Assembly (NCBI RefSeq): GCF_000210295.1
Contig: NC_026734.1
Coordinates: forward strand, 558,001-622,000
DNA: 64,000 nt
From: Trypanosoma brucei gambiense DAL972
Lineage: Eukaryota; Euglenozoa; Kinetoplastea; Trypanosomatida; Trypanosomatidae
Reading direction: 5' to 3'
The notes under the pieces were generated by a model. That model saw nothing but the letters and a program-made list of their open reading frames with translations, searched no databases and had not been told where the DNA came from. This document shows, one piece after another, positions 1-8,941 of this stretch (position 1 is its first letter; each line of letters opens with the position of its first letter). The position numbers were made by a program, and so were the translations under genes.

Positions 1-170
<170 letters not shown>

Positions 171-646
171 ACAACCGACTGAAGAAAAATATTTATGTTG
201 ACTAATAGTTCATCAACTGACTTGGGGTTAATTTTTTTCCCATTTGCTCCCCCCCTCTTTAAATCCTATTTTAACAAAAACGACGCAGACGATCAGTGAG
301 CTACTCGACGCAGCAAAAACTTCCCTACTGCTTCCGTTCTTTCGAAGGGAAATATATTGAATGCTTGCGCTGAGTATCTTTATATATTTTCTTTTCACTT
401 ATTTTCCTTTATAAAATTTCGTTCCCACCTCTTATTGATGACCTTTTCCATCTCTGGATGGGATCGTTCTTGGTGTTGGGTCTGTTAGCTGTTGTTCATG
501 TGTGACACTTTTTTTTTTTGAATGTTGAAGTTTGCACGGAATTTGGTGGTACTCATCATCAAACTGGGTCGCGAGTCGTTGCTACTTTGTTTGTTTGTTT
601 TCTTTTCCTTTTTTTTTTGCGGTTTCAAATTTACAATTATCATAAC
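171..646 (+). other. Intergenic region: PGI 3' UTR and processing signals
   Basis: About 480 bases without a gene. A T-rich run at 508-520 is followed by an AG at about 530-531, a plausible trans-splice acceptor for the next gene. A second T-rich tract at 587-618 lies just before the chosen start codon, with no AG between it and the ATG. No RNA gene was recognised. Confidence 0.6.
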
Positions 647-2494
647 ATGGAAGGTACATGTCTCATGGCTCACGCCACCAGTGTGAGATGTGGCGACAAC
701 GATGATTTGTTAGTACCTACTGGGGATCCACCGGCTCCGTATCAATCGCCCTCCGGTGGACGGAGTTACTACCCCACGAGGTTATTTAAGCGTGGTACAC
801 ATTCGCTGCGGAAAGCCCCTGATGAGAGGGAACACGCCCAATTAGGTGCGCATCACTGTGCGACTATTAATAGTAGGAAGAAAGTGGGCATCAGCGGCCA
901 GCAGAGGTCGCGTGGAGTTAGTGGCCACTTACGGTTGGGTGCCGCAGCTGCTCCTCTATTGGGTCGGTACAGACCACATGAGTCAGCTCAGAAAAAGAGT
1001 AACACCGAGACGTTTGCTGAACAACGCTCCTCTAGGTCTTACAGTGCTTTAGGTCAGTCGCGCGGTAGTTTGTCGCAAGACCAGGGGGTCTTTGGCAACG
1101 CTGAGGGAGCTTCACATCGAGCCATGGGGGAGAATCGAGAAAAATCTAACGACCTCCCTAACACGCCCACGGTTCTGATGCCGAGGGCGGAACAGGGATG
1201 CATGCAACGCAATGGTGGGATTCCGACGGCGAGCAGCAAGGCGGCAAAGGGACCTGATTCATTTGCTGATAACAAGCAGTTGGGAACGTATACCAAAAGT
1301 GAGTATGCGCCCCCCGCTTTGTCCTGTGCGGATGCCGCCTGCATTCATGGACGTGATGGAATATTAGACTACATCAGCATGTGTCATAGACTCCGTGGGT
1401 GCCATGACGAGCTCCGTAATAAGGATGCTGAGCTGGATAAGTTGCGGCGATATTTGGCTTCTCTTGAGTCTGAGAACGCAGTCGTTATTTCACGGCTTGA
1501 AGCAGAGATTAAGAACATGGTAAGACAACATAAGAAAAAACTTGCTGATGTCAACGAACGCCACGAGAGAAAATTTGACAAGGTACTATCCGAAAACTTG
1601 GCGTTTCATGAGCGAGTTGTGAAAGAGGCTGAGAGTTTGAGAGCTGAGTTAAATCAGGAAAGACTAGAGCACGCACGCACTCGGTGTGAGCTCCAAGAAA
1701 CACAGCACCTCTCTAATCTGTTCAAACAACAGCTAGAATGCTTTCAGGTCACAGGGATACCAGGCGAAGTGAGGCAAGCAAGCGGAAGCTTGGCCACGGA
1801 GGCTCATAGATGTCGCCCATGTGCTGACAAGAAAACATACTCTGCCGCAGTGGAGGCCCCGGCGCCAGGCTGGGAGGTAGGAGAGGAGCTTGTTGCTGAG
1901 GAAGACTGTAAGATAGATGCTGGTATCGATGAATCCAACGGAAGGCATTCACCTTTTGAAGGTCTTTTATCAACTCAAACTTGTGGTGTGCCCTTGGGCA
2001 ATGATGCAGAAGCACTAAACCTGCATGAGGGCACATCTGCCGACGTTGGTGTTCCATCCTTTAACTGTTCGGCGGTATTTGAGTTAGGTGGTTCCGAGGG
2101 ACCTTCATTCACGAGTGTGATTAAAGAAGGCGTGATACCAGATAGGGTGGAGATTCTTGTTGGGACCAGAAACCCTATTAAAAGGGACATCATCGAAGCT
2201 GAAGAATTGCCGCCCACCGAGAAGGTGCCACCGCCGGCTGACCAGCAAGGTGGCGCCGGAAATGCTTTGTTCGATAAACAGGGGAAGCCGACCGTGAATC
2301 CTTTTTTATTGTGCAATCGGGCGGCAGTGGAGGAACGTTACCGTCCCGTTGACGGTATGCGCCGTCCTTCTGCTCATCTCTTCGATGAATTTGTGGGACG
2401 GGAGGCGGTTCTGTGCAAGGAGTTGATGCGCGCTCTTCTTGAAAAGGAGAAGCACGTTGCGGAACTGAAATCAGCAGGTATAGCGTCACCATAG
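647..2494 (+). CDS. Coiled-coil protein of unknown function
   Basis: 615 residues from the first in-frame ATG; the frame stays open upstream to 518 but only with a TTG. An alternative ATG lies at 665. The N-terminal 240 residues are polar and probably disordered. Residues about 244-367 form a charged coiled coil with many Glu, Lys, Arg and Leu at heptad spacing. Residues about 370-540 are again low in structure. The last 60 residues are helical and include LCKELMRALLEKEKHVAEL. No catalytic motif, signal peptide or membrane segment is visible. I do not recognise the family; a cytoskeletal or scaffold role is only a guess from the coiled coil. Confidence 0.8.
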   Translation: MEGTCLMAHATSVRCGDNDDLLVPTGDPPAPYQSPSGGRSYYPTRLFKRGTHSLRKAPDEREHAQLGAHHCATINSRKKVGISGQQRSRGVSGHLRLGAAAAPLLGRYRPHESAQKKSNTETFAEQRSSRSYSALGQSRGSLSQDQGVFGNAEGASHRAMGENREKSNDLPNTPTVLMPRAEQGCMQRNGGIPTASSKAAKGPDSFADNKQLGTYTKSEYAPPALSCADAACIHGRDGILDYISMCHRLRGCHDELRNKDAELDKLRRYLASLESENAVVISRLEAEIKNMVRQHKKKLADVNERHERKFDKVLSENLAFHERVVKEAESLRAELNQERLEHARTRCELQETQHLSNLFKQQLECFQVTGIPGEVRQASGSLATEAHRCRPCADKKTYSAAVEAPAPGWEVGEELVAEEDCKIDAGIDESNGRHSPFEGLLSTQTCGVPLGNDAEALNLHEGTSADVGVPSFNCSAVFELGGSEGPSFTSVIKEGVIPDRVEILVGTRNPIKRDIIEAEELPPTEKVPPPADQQGGAGNALFDKQGKPTVNPFLLCNRAAVEERYRPVDGMRRPSAHLFDEFVGREAVLCKELMRALLEKEKHVAELKSAGIASP

Positions 2495-3056
2495 GCCACA
2501 AAAGAGAAAAGAAGCATTGCTGTGTCTGGTGTACCCTAAGTATTTCAAGCTAGAAATTGAGACAACGGGCGGTTGTTACTATATGGAAATTCTTTCTGCC
2601 GACAATACGGTGCCACATAATATATTCCTCCCTCTTTGGCTCTGTGCGATTGTTCGATATGTTCTTTAGGGTGGTGTACGTGTAGGTGTTTCACGGTGCT
2701 GTTGTGAGACGAAGTAGCCCTCCACATTTGCCTCCCACCTGCAGAGGCACTCATCATTTTTCTGCCTTCCCACTGCTGCTGCCGCATTTTGTGGTTTGGT
2801 TCGGTGTAGTTCTCTGCAATCACTGGTTGAAGTCGTTCTGTCATACAACCTTTCTTGAGCCTTTTCTTTTTACGATGGTACGGCGGACGACGCAGTTTAA
2901 AGTTTTCTTTTTAAAGTAGAAGCAGAAGCGCGCAGGAGGTTGCTTTGCCGCTAGCATTCCGCAACAAGCTAACTAAAGATTCGAGCAGCTCACTTTCAGT
3001 TTGTACGCTTGTGCGTGTTCCTACTAGAGCAAACAAGCAAGACCGGAAGGAGTAAA
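2495..3056 (+). other. Intergenic region with splice signals for the Sec61-beta-like gene
   Basis: No supported gene. A pyrimidine-rich stretch at about 2846-2872 and another T-rich stretch near 2900-2914 precede several AGs before the ATG at 3057. These are candidate trans-splice acceptors. Short open frames here have no coding character. Confidence 0.5.
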
Positions 3057-3218
3057 ATGAGATCTGGGAGGAAGGCTGGTATGCGCATAAGCGCGAAGGA
3101 CGCTGAAGTTATGGGGATCGAGGTGCAACCATATCACGTCATTATTGGAACCGCAGCCTTCGTTGTCTGCGTTTTGCTGCTGCATTTCTATGGCAAACTC
3201 AGCTCCATTAGTGCTTAA
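3057..3218 (+). CDS. Small tail-anchored protein, probable Sec61 beta subunit
   Basis: A 53-residue protein starting at the ATG after GGAGTAAA; the frame extends upstream only through a non-ATG codon. It has a basic N-terminus (MRSGRKAGMRIS), a short middle (EVMGIEVQPYHVI), and one hydrophobic segment (IIGTAAFVVCVLLLHFYGKL) close to the C-terminus. This resembles the Sec61-beta/SecG family, whose members end with a membrane helix followed by an LHxxGK-like motif. In that role it would be the small subunit of the ER protein-conducting channel. The topology is clear; the family call rests on length and the LHFYGK motif and is moderately secure. Another small tail-anchored protein is possible. 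Confidence 0.6.
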   Translation: MRSGRKAGMRISAKDAEVMGIEVQPYHVIIGTAAFVVCVLLLHFYGKLSSISA

Positions 3219-4497
3219 CACACTGCGTCTCTGCCTCGGTGCTATGCTAGGAGACTTTCTGTGTGTCACTGCTAGCAAATGAGGTTATTTTGTTTGCCTT
3301 CTATTTTTCGTCCTTCGGTCGGTTTGTGCGTTGTCGCATCCGTTGCTTCGGGTACAGACCCTATTTGCCGCGCCGATGGGGGAATGAAGGTAGAGGGGAT
3401 ATACGTGGGGAGGGGACAGTGGTTCTGAACAAAACTTCAGGGTAAATTAAGAACAGCGTCAAAATGCTTTAATATATTTGTTAACATGGCAATGTGCTTC
3501 TTCCGCGTTCTCTTCCATTCGTTTTGAACGGAAGACAGAAATATTGAGTGTGGCAATACTAATGAAAGGGGCGGCTTTGCAGACTTCTTCGTTACGACGC
3601 GCCGGTGTCTGTTAGGTGCATGCAAACTTGGCTAAGCGCGTAGTTTCGGGAACCACGAGTCGTGCGTAGGTGTGATTGTGCGTACATTTCCCCGTTTGTG
3701 TTTTCAAGTGTGTTCACAAAACGGACGCTGGCCCCGCAGTCGTGTACAGGAGGAAGAGCCTCCTTTTTTTAAAAGAAAAGAATGGGAAAGAAGAGAATGG
3801 CGTCCGGTGTCTGCAAGGGTCGCAAGGTCCGCGAGCAACGGTCAAAACAATCGATGTGAAAGGGGAGGTGGAAAAGAGAATATTTGAAAAGAGGAAAGGT
3901 AAAAAGGGTTAGGGTAAAAAGAGTCCGTGATTGTGCTCCTTTCGCTTTCGTACTGGTTACATTAGGTATCCTACGCAGCTTTCAACCTCACACAGCACTT
4001 TTGGGATGGCGTCATACTGACATGCGTTAGTGCGGCGTCGGCATCAACTCACGCTTATCTATCTAATGGTATGCCCGTGAAACCGCACTTCTATACTCTA
4101 CATGTTTGTTGTTCGCAATAGTGCTGGAGGTGCTAGAATACCTGTTAGCAATAGGAAGTTGTGAGTCTTGAAGCACATTTAGTGCGCAAGAAGGGGGGAG
4201 CAATACTCGCTCTTGCCTTTTCACTATAGGCATACCAGCGTGCCACCATAATAGAGGCCCAGAGCAAACGTATTCATAACGCACTTGAGCACGGTGGACG
4301 GAGTCACCAGACTGGTGCCGCTGAGTTACGGCGAACGTGCGAATCATTGAGGTGAGTGGGAGGCTCTGCGAAGCCAAAAATACTCTCTTCCCTCTCCCCC
4401 CTTTTTTAAAAAGAGGGAGGCCATCCGACACGTAGGCAGTCTTGACCACAAGCAACTGCACCTAAGTTGCTTTTACCTTTTTTTTCTTGTGGAGCCC
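3219..4497 (+). other. Intergenic region, no gene recognised
   Basis: About 1.3 kb between the small tail-anchored gene and the TFIIIC-like gene. Several frames of 60-130 codons exist on both strands, but they are compositionally random and lack any family resemblance. A polypyrimidine tract at 4468-4489 sits directly before the next gene. Confidence 0.55.
4468..4494 (+). promoter_or_regulatory. Predicted trans-splice acceptor of the TFIIIC-like gene
   Basis: A pyrimidine-rich run is followed by the first AG at 4493-4494, leaving only three bases (CCC) before the ATG at 4498. This is a prediction from the polypyrimidine-AG rule of trypanosome trans-splicing. If this AG is used, the 5' UTR is almost only the spliced leader. 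Confidence 0.5.
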
Positions 4498-7400
4498 ATG
4501 GCGTCAAACCAACAGGACGCCAGTATCGGTGTTGTGGACAGACAAACGGAGCCGAAGCGTCGAAGGCGCTCCAGCGGAACAGCGTTCAGTAGCATGGAGC
4601 TTCACAGGCGCTTCGAAGAGCATGTGGCTAAAGCGCAGCAACTCTTTCTACAGGGCAATAAGGATGGCGCAGAGCAGGAGGCAACGCTGGCGCTGCGTAT
4701 TCACCCTACGGATCACCTATTCGCACTCCTTGCTGTCATAGCAGAGTCCAAAGGACAGTTCAACCGAGCAAGCGACTTGCGTCTGCTCCAGGCATTCATG
4801 GCAAATGATGCAGTGCTGTGGGAGGAGCTGCTCCATGAGTTCATGCAGGAGCGATTGTATTACAAGTCAGCGGTGTGTTTGCATCGACTAGCAGTCCTGG
4901 AGACAAGGGACAAGGTGCGCTACCGGACTCTGCAGTTGCAGTTGGCGGATCTATACATCGGGTTGGGAGAGTTCAAACGTGCTGCCCACATATTGATTTC
5001 TTTGTGGAATGGAAGCAGGTGCCGTGACTTTGAGGTATTTGCAATGCTGTCGTCACTTTTTTTTCAACTGGGGAGGTGGAATTCCCTGCATCGCCTTATT
5101 GAATCAAGTCTTAAGAGTACTTTCCGCCCTGTACTGAGCACGATGGAAGGTGGTGAAAAGCCACCCGATGCTCCGTCCTCACGCCTCGGCAGGGAGCCTT
5201 CGACCGTGGAGGGTAAGGAAGAACTGACTGCTCCTATGGCCAGGCGAAGGGTGCCCAGGCGTGTCCGTTTTTTTGGTATCGACGATAACGACGAGTGCGA
5301 TAATGACACTGACAGTGTTGTGAAGCGAGCGGAGGGGATTCAGCAAGCGGGATCGTTGTCACAACCCACGCCAACGGTGGACAATACTTGTTTGGCTGAA
5401 GCTCTGTGTGAGGGAGATGATTTTGATTTCACTAGTGAAGGTTGTGACTCTCAAAGTGTTCATGGCATCCGTTCGGGTGCTTGCGCGACACCCTCAGCAG
5501 TAATTCATTCGATGTATGGTGACAGTGTGAAGTTTCGTACGGCGACGGACAAAAAAAACTTTCTTACGCTTGTAAACGTCCATGCTGAACTGTTAAATGA
5601 GGAGGGCAATTTTCCTGACACTGTACGACTGGTGGAATTTGCTGCAGGGTGCCTCAATGTGTCCCTGCTGGAGCTTCATCCTGATTTGCTTGTTCGTCTC
5701 GGGGTAGCGTACGCTTTTTTGGGGGGAATGGAGCAGCAGTGCCGTGAAGTATTTCACCACCTCGTTGACACCTGTCCGATGGCTGAATATGGCGATGTTC
5801 TGTACGACGCTGCCAATGCGCTCCAGCAAGTAGGGTTGCACACGGAGGCACGAATGCTCTTTCAGACAGTCCGCCGTTACCACGAATTTCGTATGAAGGG
5901 CAGTAATGGCAACGCTGATGATGGTAACAATCTGGATGATGAAGAGAAGACGGAGGTGAAGACGGTTTTTGTTGCGGCCCTCTTCGCCGAGAGCCAATGT
6001 GAAGCTTCGTTGGGAAACATCGAGGTCGCATGCGATAACCTCTGCCGAGTGCTTGAGGTAGACCCTCACCACCTCCAATCCCGTCTGGCTCTGGGTCGGT
6101 TGTGCATGTACGACATGAATGACACCGAGCGGGCTATTGAAGTTCTTACCCCACGCGAGAGTGAACCTCCTCTTGAACGTATTCAGCTTGCTGCAGAGCT
6201 GGTTCGTGTGTTTGCTCGGTCGAAGAAGTACGTGGAGGCTATCGCGCTCGGCGTCTCCGTGTTTGAGCTCATTATGTCTAGCCAGTATGAGGGTGACGCG
6301 GACTCTGTTGCTCCAGGTTCAACCAAGCGCAGCACGGCTCCCCTGTCGATGCCTACCCTTTCCCCCGCCAGCTCCGCGATAATTCCCCCGTCAGCTATAT
6401 CTGACATCGTTAATGGCCCCCGGCTGTCGAGCTCCGCTGATTTGTCCAGTACTCGACTTTCACATGCGCTTGCTACATCTATACGCGCATCGAGTGTCGC
6501 TTTTCGGATCAACTTAGCACGGCGAGGTGGTACGCCGCTGACGGCATCGGTATATGGGGCTTCTGCGGCGGCGTCGACGGTGGCTGGCTGGTCGCACGGG
6601 GACGAGGAGACTGGTCAGAAAGATAGCTCAACTATATTTCGCTTTAATCGAACTCTTAAGCCGGTGGGGTGCCTTCGGCCCGTGAATAAGGGTACCTGCA
6701 ACCGGAAGTGCCCTAGAGTTGCGGACGAGGGGGACGTGGATACTGAGGATGACTGTCGGCGGGTCAGAAAACGTCGACGCGAAGAGGAAGTTGCACAACG
6801 AGATGTGCGGTCCTTTTGGAAGGAACACGCTGACTCCGACCCGGACAACTGTGGGGAACCTTCTAACCAGGAGAATGAAACAGAGCATCAAATGGAGCAG
6901 GGTGGTGCGCATTTGTCCACTGATAAAAAATCTGAGAACGAGGATGAAGGCCCTTGCATCGATGATGGTAGTGATGACGGCGATGCCACCAGGTTTGAGT
7001 TGCCCTCCTTAGAAGAGGTCAGTAAACAGTTTGGCGATTCTTACATGCAGGAGCTCTTTATGCAGGCCTCAAGCAATGAGGCAATGACTTCTGCGGGACA
7101 TATGCCGGCCTCCAATGTTGGGGGGACGATAGCTCTAGACAATGTACTAGGCGATGACACTGAAGCAGGCTTGGGACAGGCGGCGGCACCGTTGCGCGTG
7201 ACGATGCGCGACGCGTTAAAGGTTCTGGGTTGTGCCGGGTTTATTGAACTCGCTGTTACCGTCGTTGATTGCTACGGCGCAATTGGGAAATTTACGGAGG
7301 CGAAGGAGTTCGCCTTCGTTGTGCTAATTGGCTGCCAGCGCACAAGCATTTTTCGTCACCTAGTCACAATGGAGCGCCCCCTTCGTTGGGCCGTTCTGCG

Positions 7401-8046
7401 TGCTGCTCTTGCATCGGGAGAGTGTGAAGATGCGTATCGTGTAGGAATTCGTCTCTTACAGGAACAATGCAGTGAGCAAGAGAAAGATAGGATATTGGAG
7501 TTGCTATTTGGTGTGCTCAACCGCACGGAGATGGGCTCTTCCATTCTGCTCCGTCTTGTGGCAGGGGGATACCAGGAAAATCCATCGGTGCTTGTTCTTT
7601 TGGGAAATCGCTACTTTCTCCGCCGTACATACATTCGGGCACTTAACATGTATCTTGCCGCTATGCAGAGGCGTCCCAACGATGTTCTTGTCTGCTTCCT
7701 TGTGGGTGTGTGCTTTCTGTTGGTTAGCCACCAAAAGAGAATACGTGCAAGAAACGCATGCGTGGTGTCCGCCTGGCACTATTTGTTGAGGTATCAAGGG
7801 GCTTTGCGTGACATTGGCCCTCAGCGCCAGGCCGAGGCAACGTATAACTGTGCCCGAGCCCTACAATACCTCGGGCTACACCACCTTTCCACGCCCCTGT
7901 ACGAACAGGTCGCGTACGAGTACAGCGTGCCGGAACAGTGCTCCCTACCTCTACAGCGCGCTGCGCGGTTCAACTTGTATTTTACGTACCGTTGGCGCAC
8001 AGGCAACTCGAGGCTGGCGCTTGATGCGTTGCAGCCCCGGTTTTGA
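4498..8046 (+). CDS. TPR protein, TFIIIC tau131/TFC4 (GTF3C3)-like
   Basis: 1182 residues. The ATG at 4498 is chosen because the three codons before it begin with GTG and follow directly on a splice tract. An N-terminal basic patch (KRRRR) is followed by helical TPR repeats at about 40-215 and 330-600, a long acidic, Ser-rich insert with a basic cluster (RRVRKRRRE) at about 600-830, and a third TPR block from about 900 to the end. The C-terminal block has the TFC4 pattern: a repeated ...FLVGVCFL... helix, a tract of basic residues, a long helix around WHYLLRY, then EATYNCARALQYLGL. In yeast and humans this subunit is the TPR arm of TFIIIC that contacts TFIIIB on tRNA genes. Domain order and length (about 1000 residues in yeast) fit. 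Nuclear location is inferred from the basic clusters. Confidence 0.75.
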   Translation: MASNQQDASIGVVDRQTEPKRRRRSSGTAFSSMELHRRFEEHVAKAQQLFLQGNKDGAEQEATLALRIHPTDHLFALLAVIAESKGQFNRASDLRLLQAFMANDAVLWEELLHEFMQERLYYKSAVCLHRLAVLETRDKVRYRTLQLQLADLYIGLGEFKRAAHILISLWNGSRCRDFEVFAMLSSLFFQLGRWNSLHRLIESSLKSTFRPVLSTMEGGEKPPDAPSSRLGREPSTVEGKEELTAPMARRRVPRRVRFFGIDDNDECDNDTDSVVKRAEGIQQAGSLSQPTPTVDNTCLAEALCEGDDFDFTSEGCDSQSVHGIRSGACATPSAVIHSMYGDSVKFRTATDKKNFLTLVNVHAELLNEEGNFPDTVRLVEFAAGCLNVSLLELHPDLLVRLGVAYAFLGGMEQQCREVFHHLVDTCPMAEYGDVLYDAANALQQVGLHTEARMLFQTVRRYHEFRMKGSNGNADDGNNLDDEEKTEVKTVFVAALFAESQCEASLGNIEVACDNLCRVLEVDPHHLQSRLALGRLCMYDMNDTERAIEVLTPRESEPPLERIQLAAELVRVFARSKKYVEAIALGVSVFELIMSSQYEGDADSVAPGSTKRSTAPLSMPTLSPASSAIIPPSAISDIVNGPRLSSSADLSSTRLSHALATSIRASSVAFRINLARRGGTPLTASVYGASAAASTVAGWSHGDEETGQKDSSTIFRFNRTLKPVGCLRPVNKGTCNRKCPRVADEGDVDTEDDCRRVRKRRREEEVAQRDVRSFWKEHADSDPDNCGEPSNQENETEHQMEQGGAHLSTDKKSENEDEGPCIDDGSDDGDATRFELPSLEEVSKQFGDSYMQELFMQASSNEAMTSAGHMPASNVGGTIALDNVLGDDTEAGLGQAAAPLRVTMRDALKVLGCAGFIELAVTVVDCYGAIGKFTEAKEFAFVVLIGCQRTSIFRHLVTMERPLRWAVLRAALASGECEDAYRVGIRLLQEQCSEQEKDRILELLFGVLNRTEMGSSILLRLVAGGYQENPSVLVLLGNRYFLRRTYIRALNMYLAAMQRRPNDVLVCFLVGVCFLLVSHQKRIRARNACVVSAWHYLLRYQGALRDIGPQRQAEATYNCARALQYLGLHHLSTPLYEQVAYEYSVPEQCSLPLQRAARFNLYFTYRWRTGNSRLALDALQPRF

Positions 8047-8120
8047 CGCTGTGCACTTTCGTTGGCGAAAAACATAAACGCGGAAGAGAACCTTTTTCAT
8101 TGTTTGTTTGCTACATCGCC

Positions 8121-8168
<48 letters not shown>

Positions 8169-8941
8169 ATGTGTGTGTTTGTACAGTTGCGCAACGCGTT
8201 TTTGGAAGTCGAAGGTCGTCTTGAAGGGTTTAGTGCTTGTTGGTGCCTTTTCCTTTCCTTAGTATTTGGCACTACCAAAATTTCTGGAGGTACTGTGTTG
8301 TTCATGTATTGATTTTTTCTCGGATTGGAATGAGTTATCGTTGCTGCTCCATCGCCTATGTGAACCCTCTCCCGATATTTTCTCTTATCCCTGTCCCACA
8401 TATTGGTTATCGCCTTGTGCACGTAGAAAGTGTATAGTGAGGCCCTTCTCCGACACGCAGGAGGGGAGTTGCCGCGTACCAACGTTCAGGGAGCTAACTT
8501 CAAAAGAAATTTTGGCACGTGCTCCCCGTATTTTTTTTGTTTTTTTGCAAGGGGAAACAAAGTGCTGGAGCTCAGGTTATTGGAGTCCAATCACCTGTGA
8601 ACACGAAGGTGCTCGGGGGGAATTTAGAGTGTCCTGGAAGCAGTGAAAAAGGGGGCAGGGAACGAGACAAATCCAAAAGGCGGAAGGCTCACACTAAACA
8701 AGTGGTGTGGACGATTGTAGAGTTCGCCTCGCGTTAGCCCTTGCAACCGTCGGCGGTTTCAGTTGGGTATTTCTTTGTAGGGCTCAAGTTTACTAAGAGG
8801 ATACACATATATATCGTATTGGTAGTGCTGAAGCGCATAGACCAGTGACACGGTGTTGTAATAGCGGGGCCTTTGGTACGCGCGCGTGTCTGTGTGGAAG
8901 CAGCTACGGTAGTGGCGGCAAGTGGGGGGTGGGGGTTTTCT
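8047..8941 (+). other. Intergenic region with a (TG)n microsatellite
   Basis: About 0.9 kb with no supported gene. It carries a (TG)n tract at about 8123-8159 and scattered T-rich runs, for example 8528-8545. The large membrane protein gene begins at the ATG at 8942; the frame upstream to 8873 is entered only through a TTG. Confidence 0.55.
8123..8159. repeat. (TG)n microsatellite
   Basis: A perfect run of about 18 TG units, continuing as degenerate G/T-rich sequence to about 8180, in the 3' UTR/intergenic region of the TFIIIC-like gene. It is probably length-variable between strains. Confidence 0.95.
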
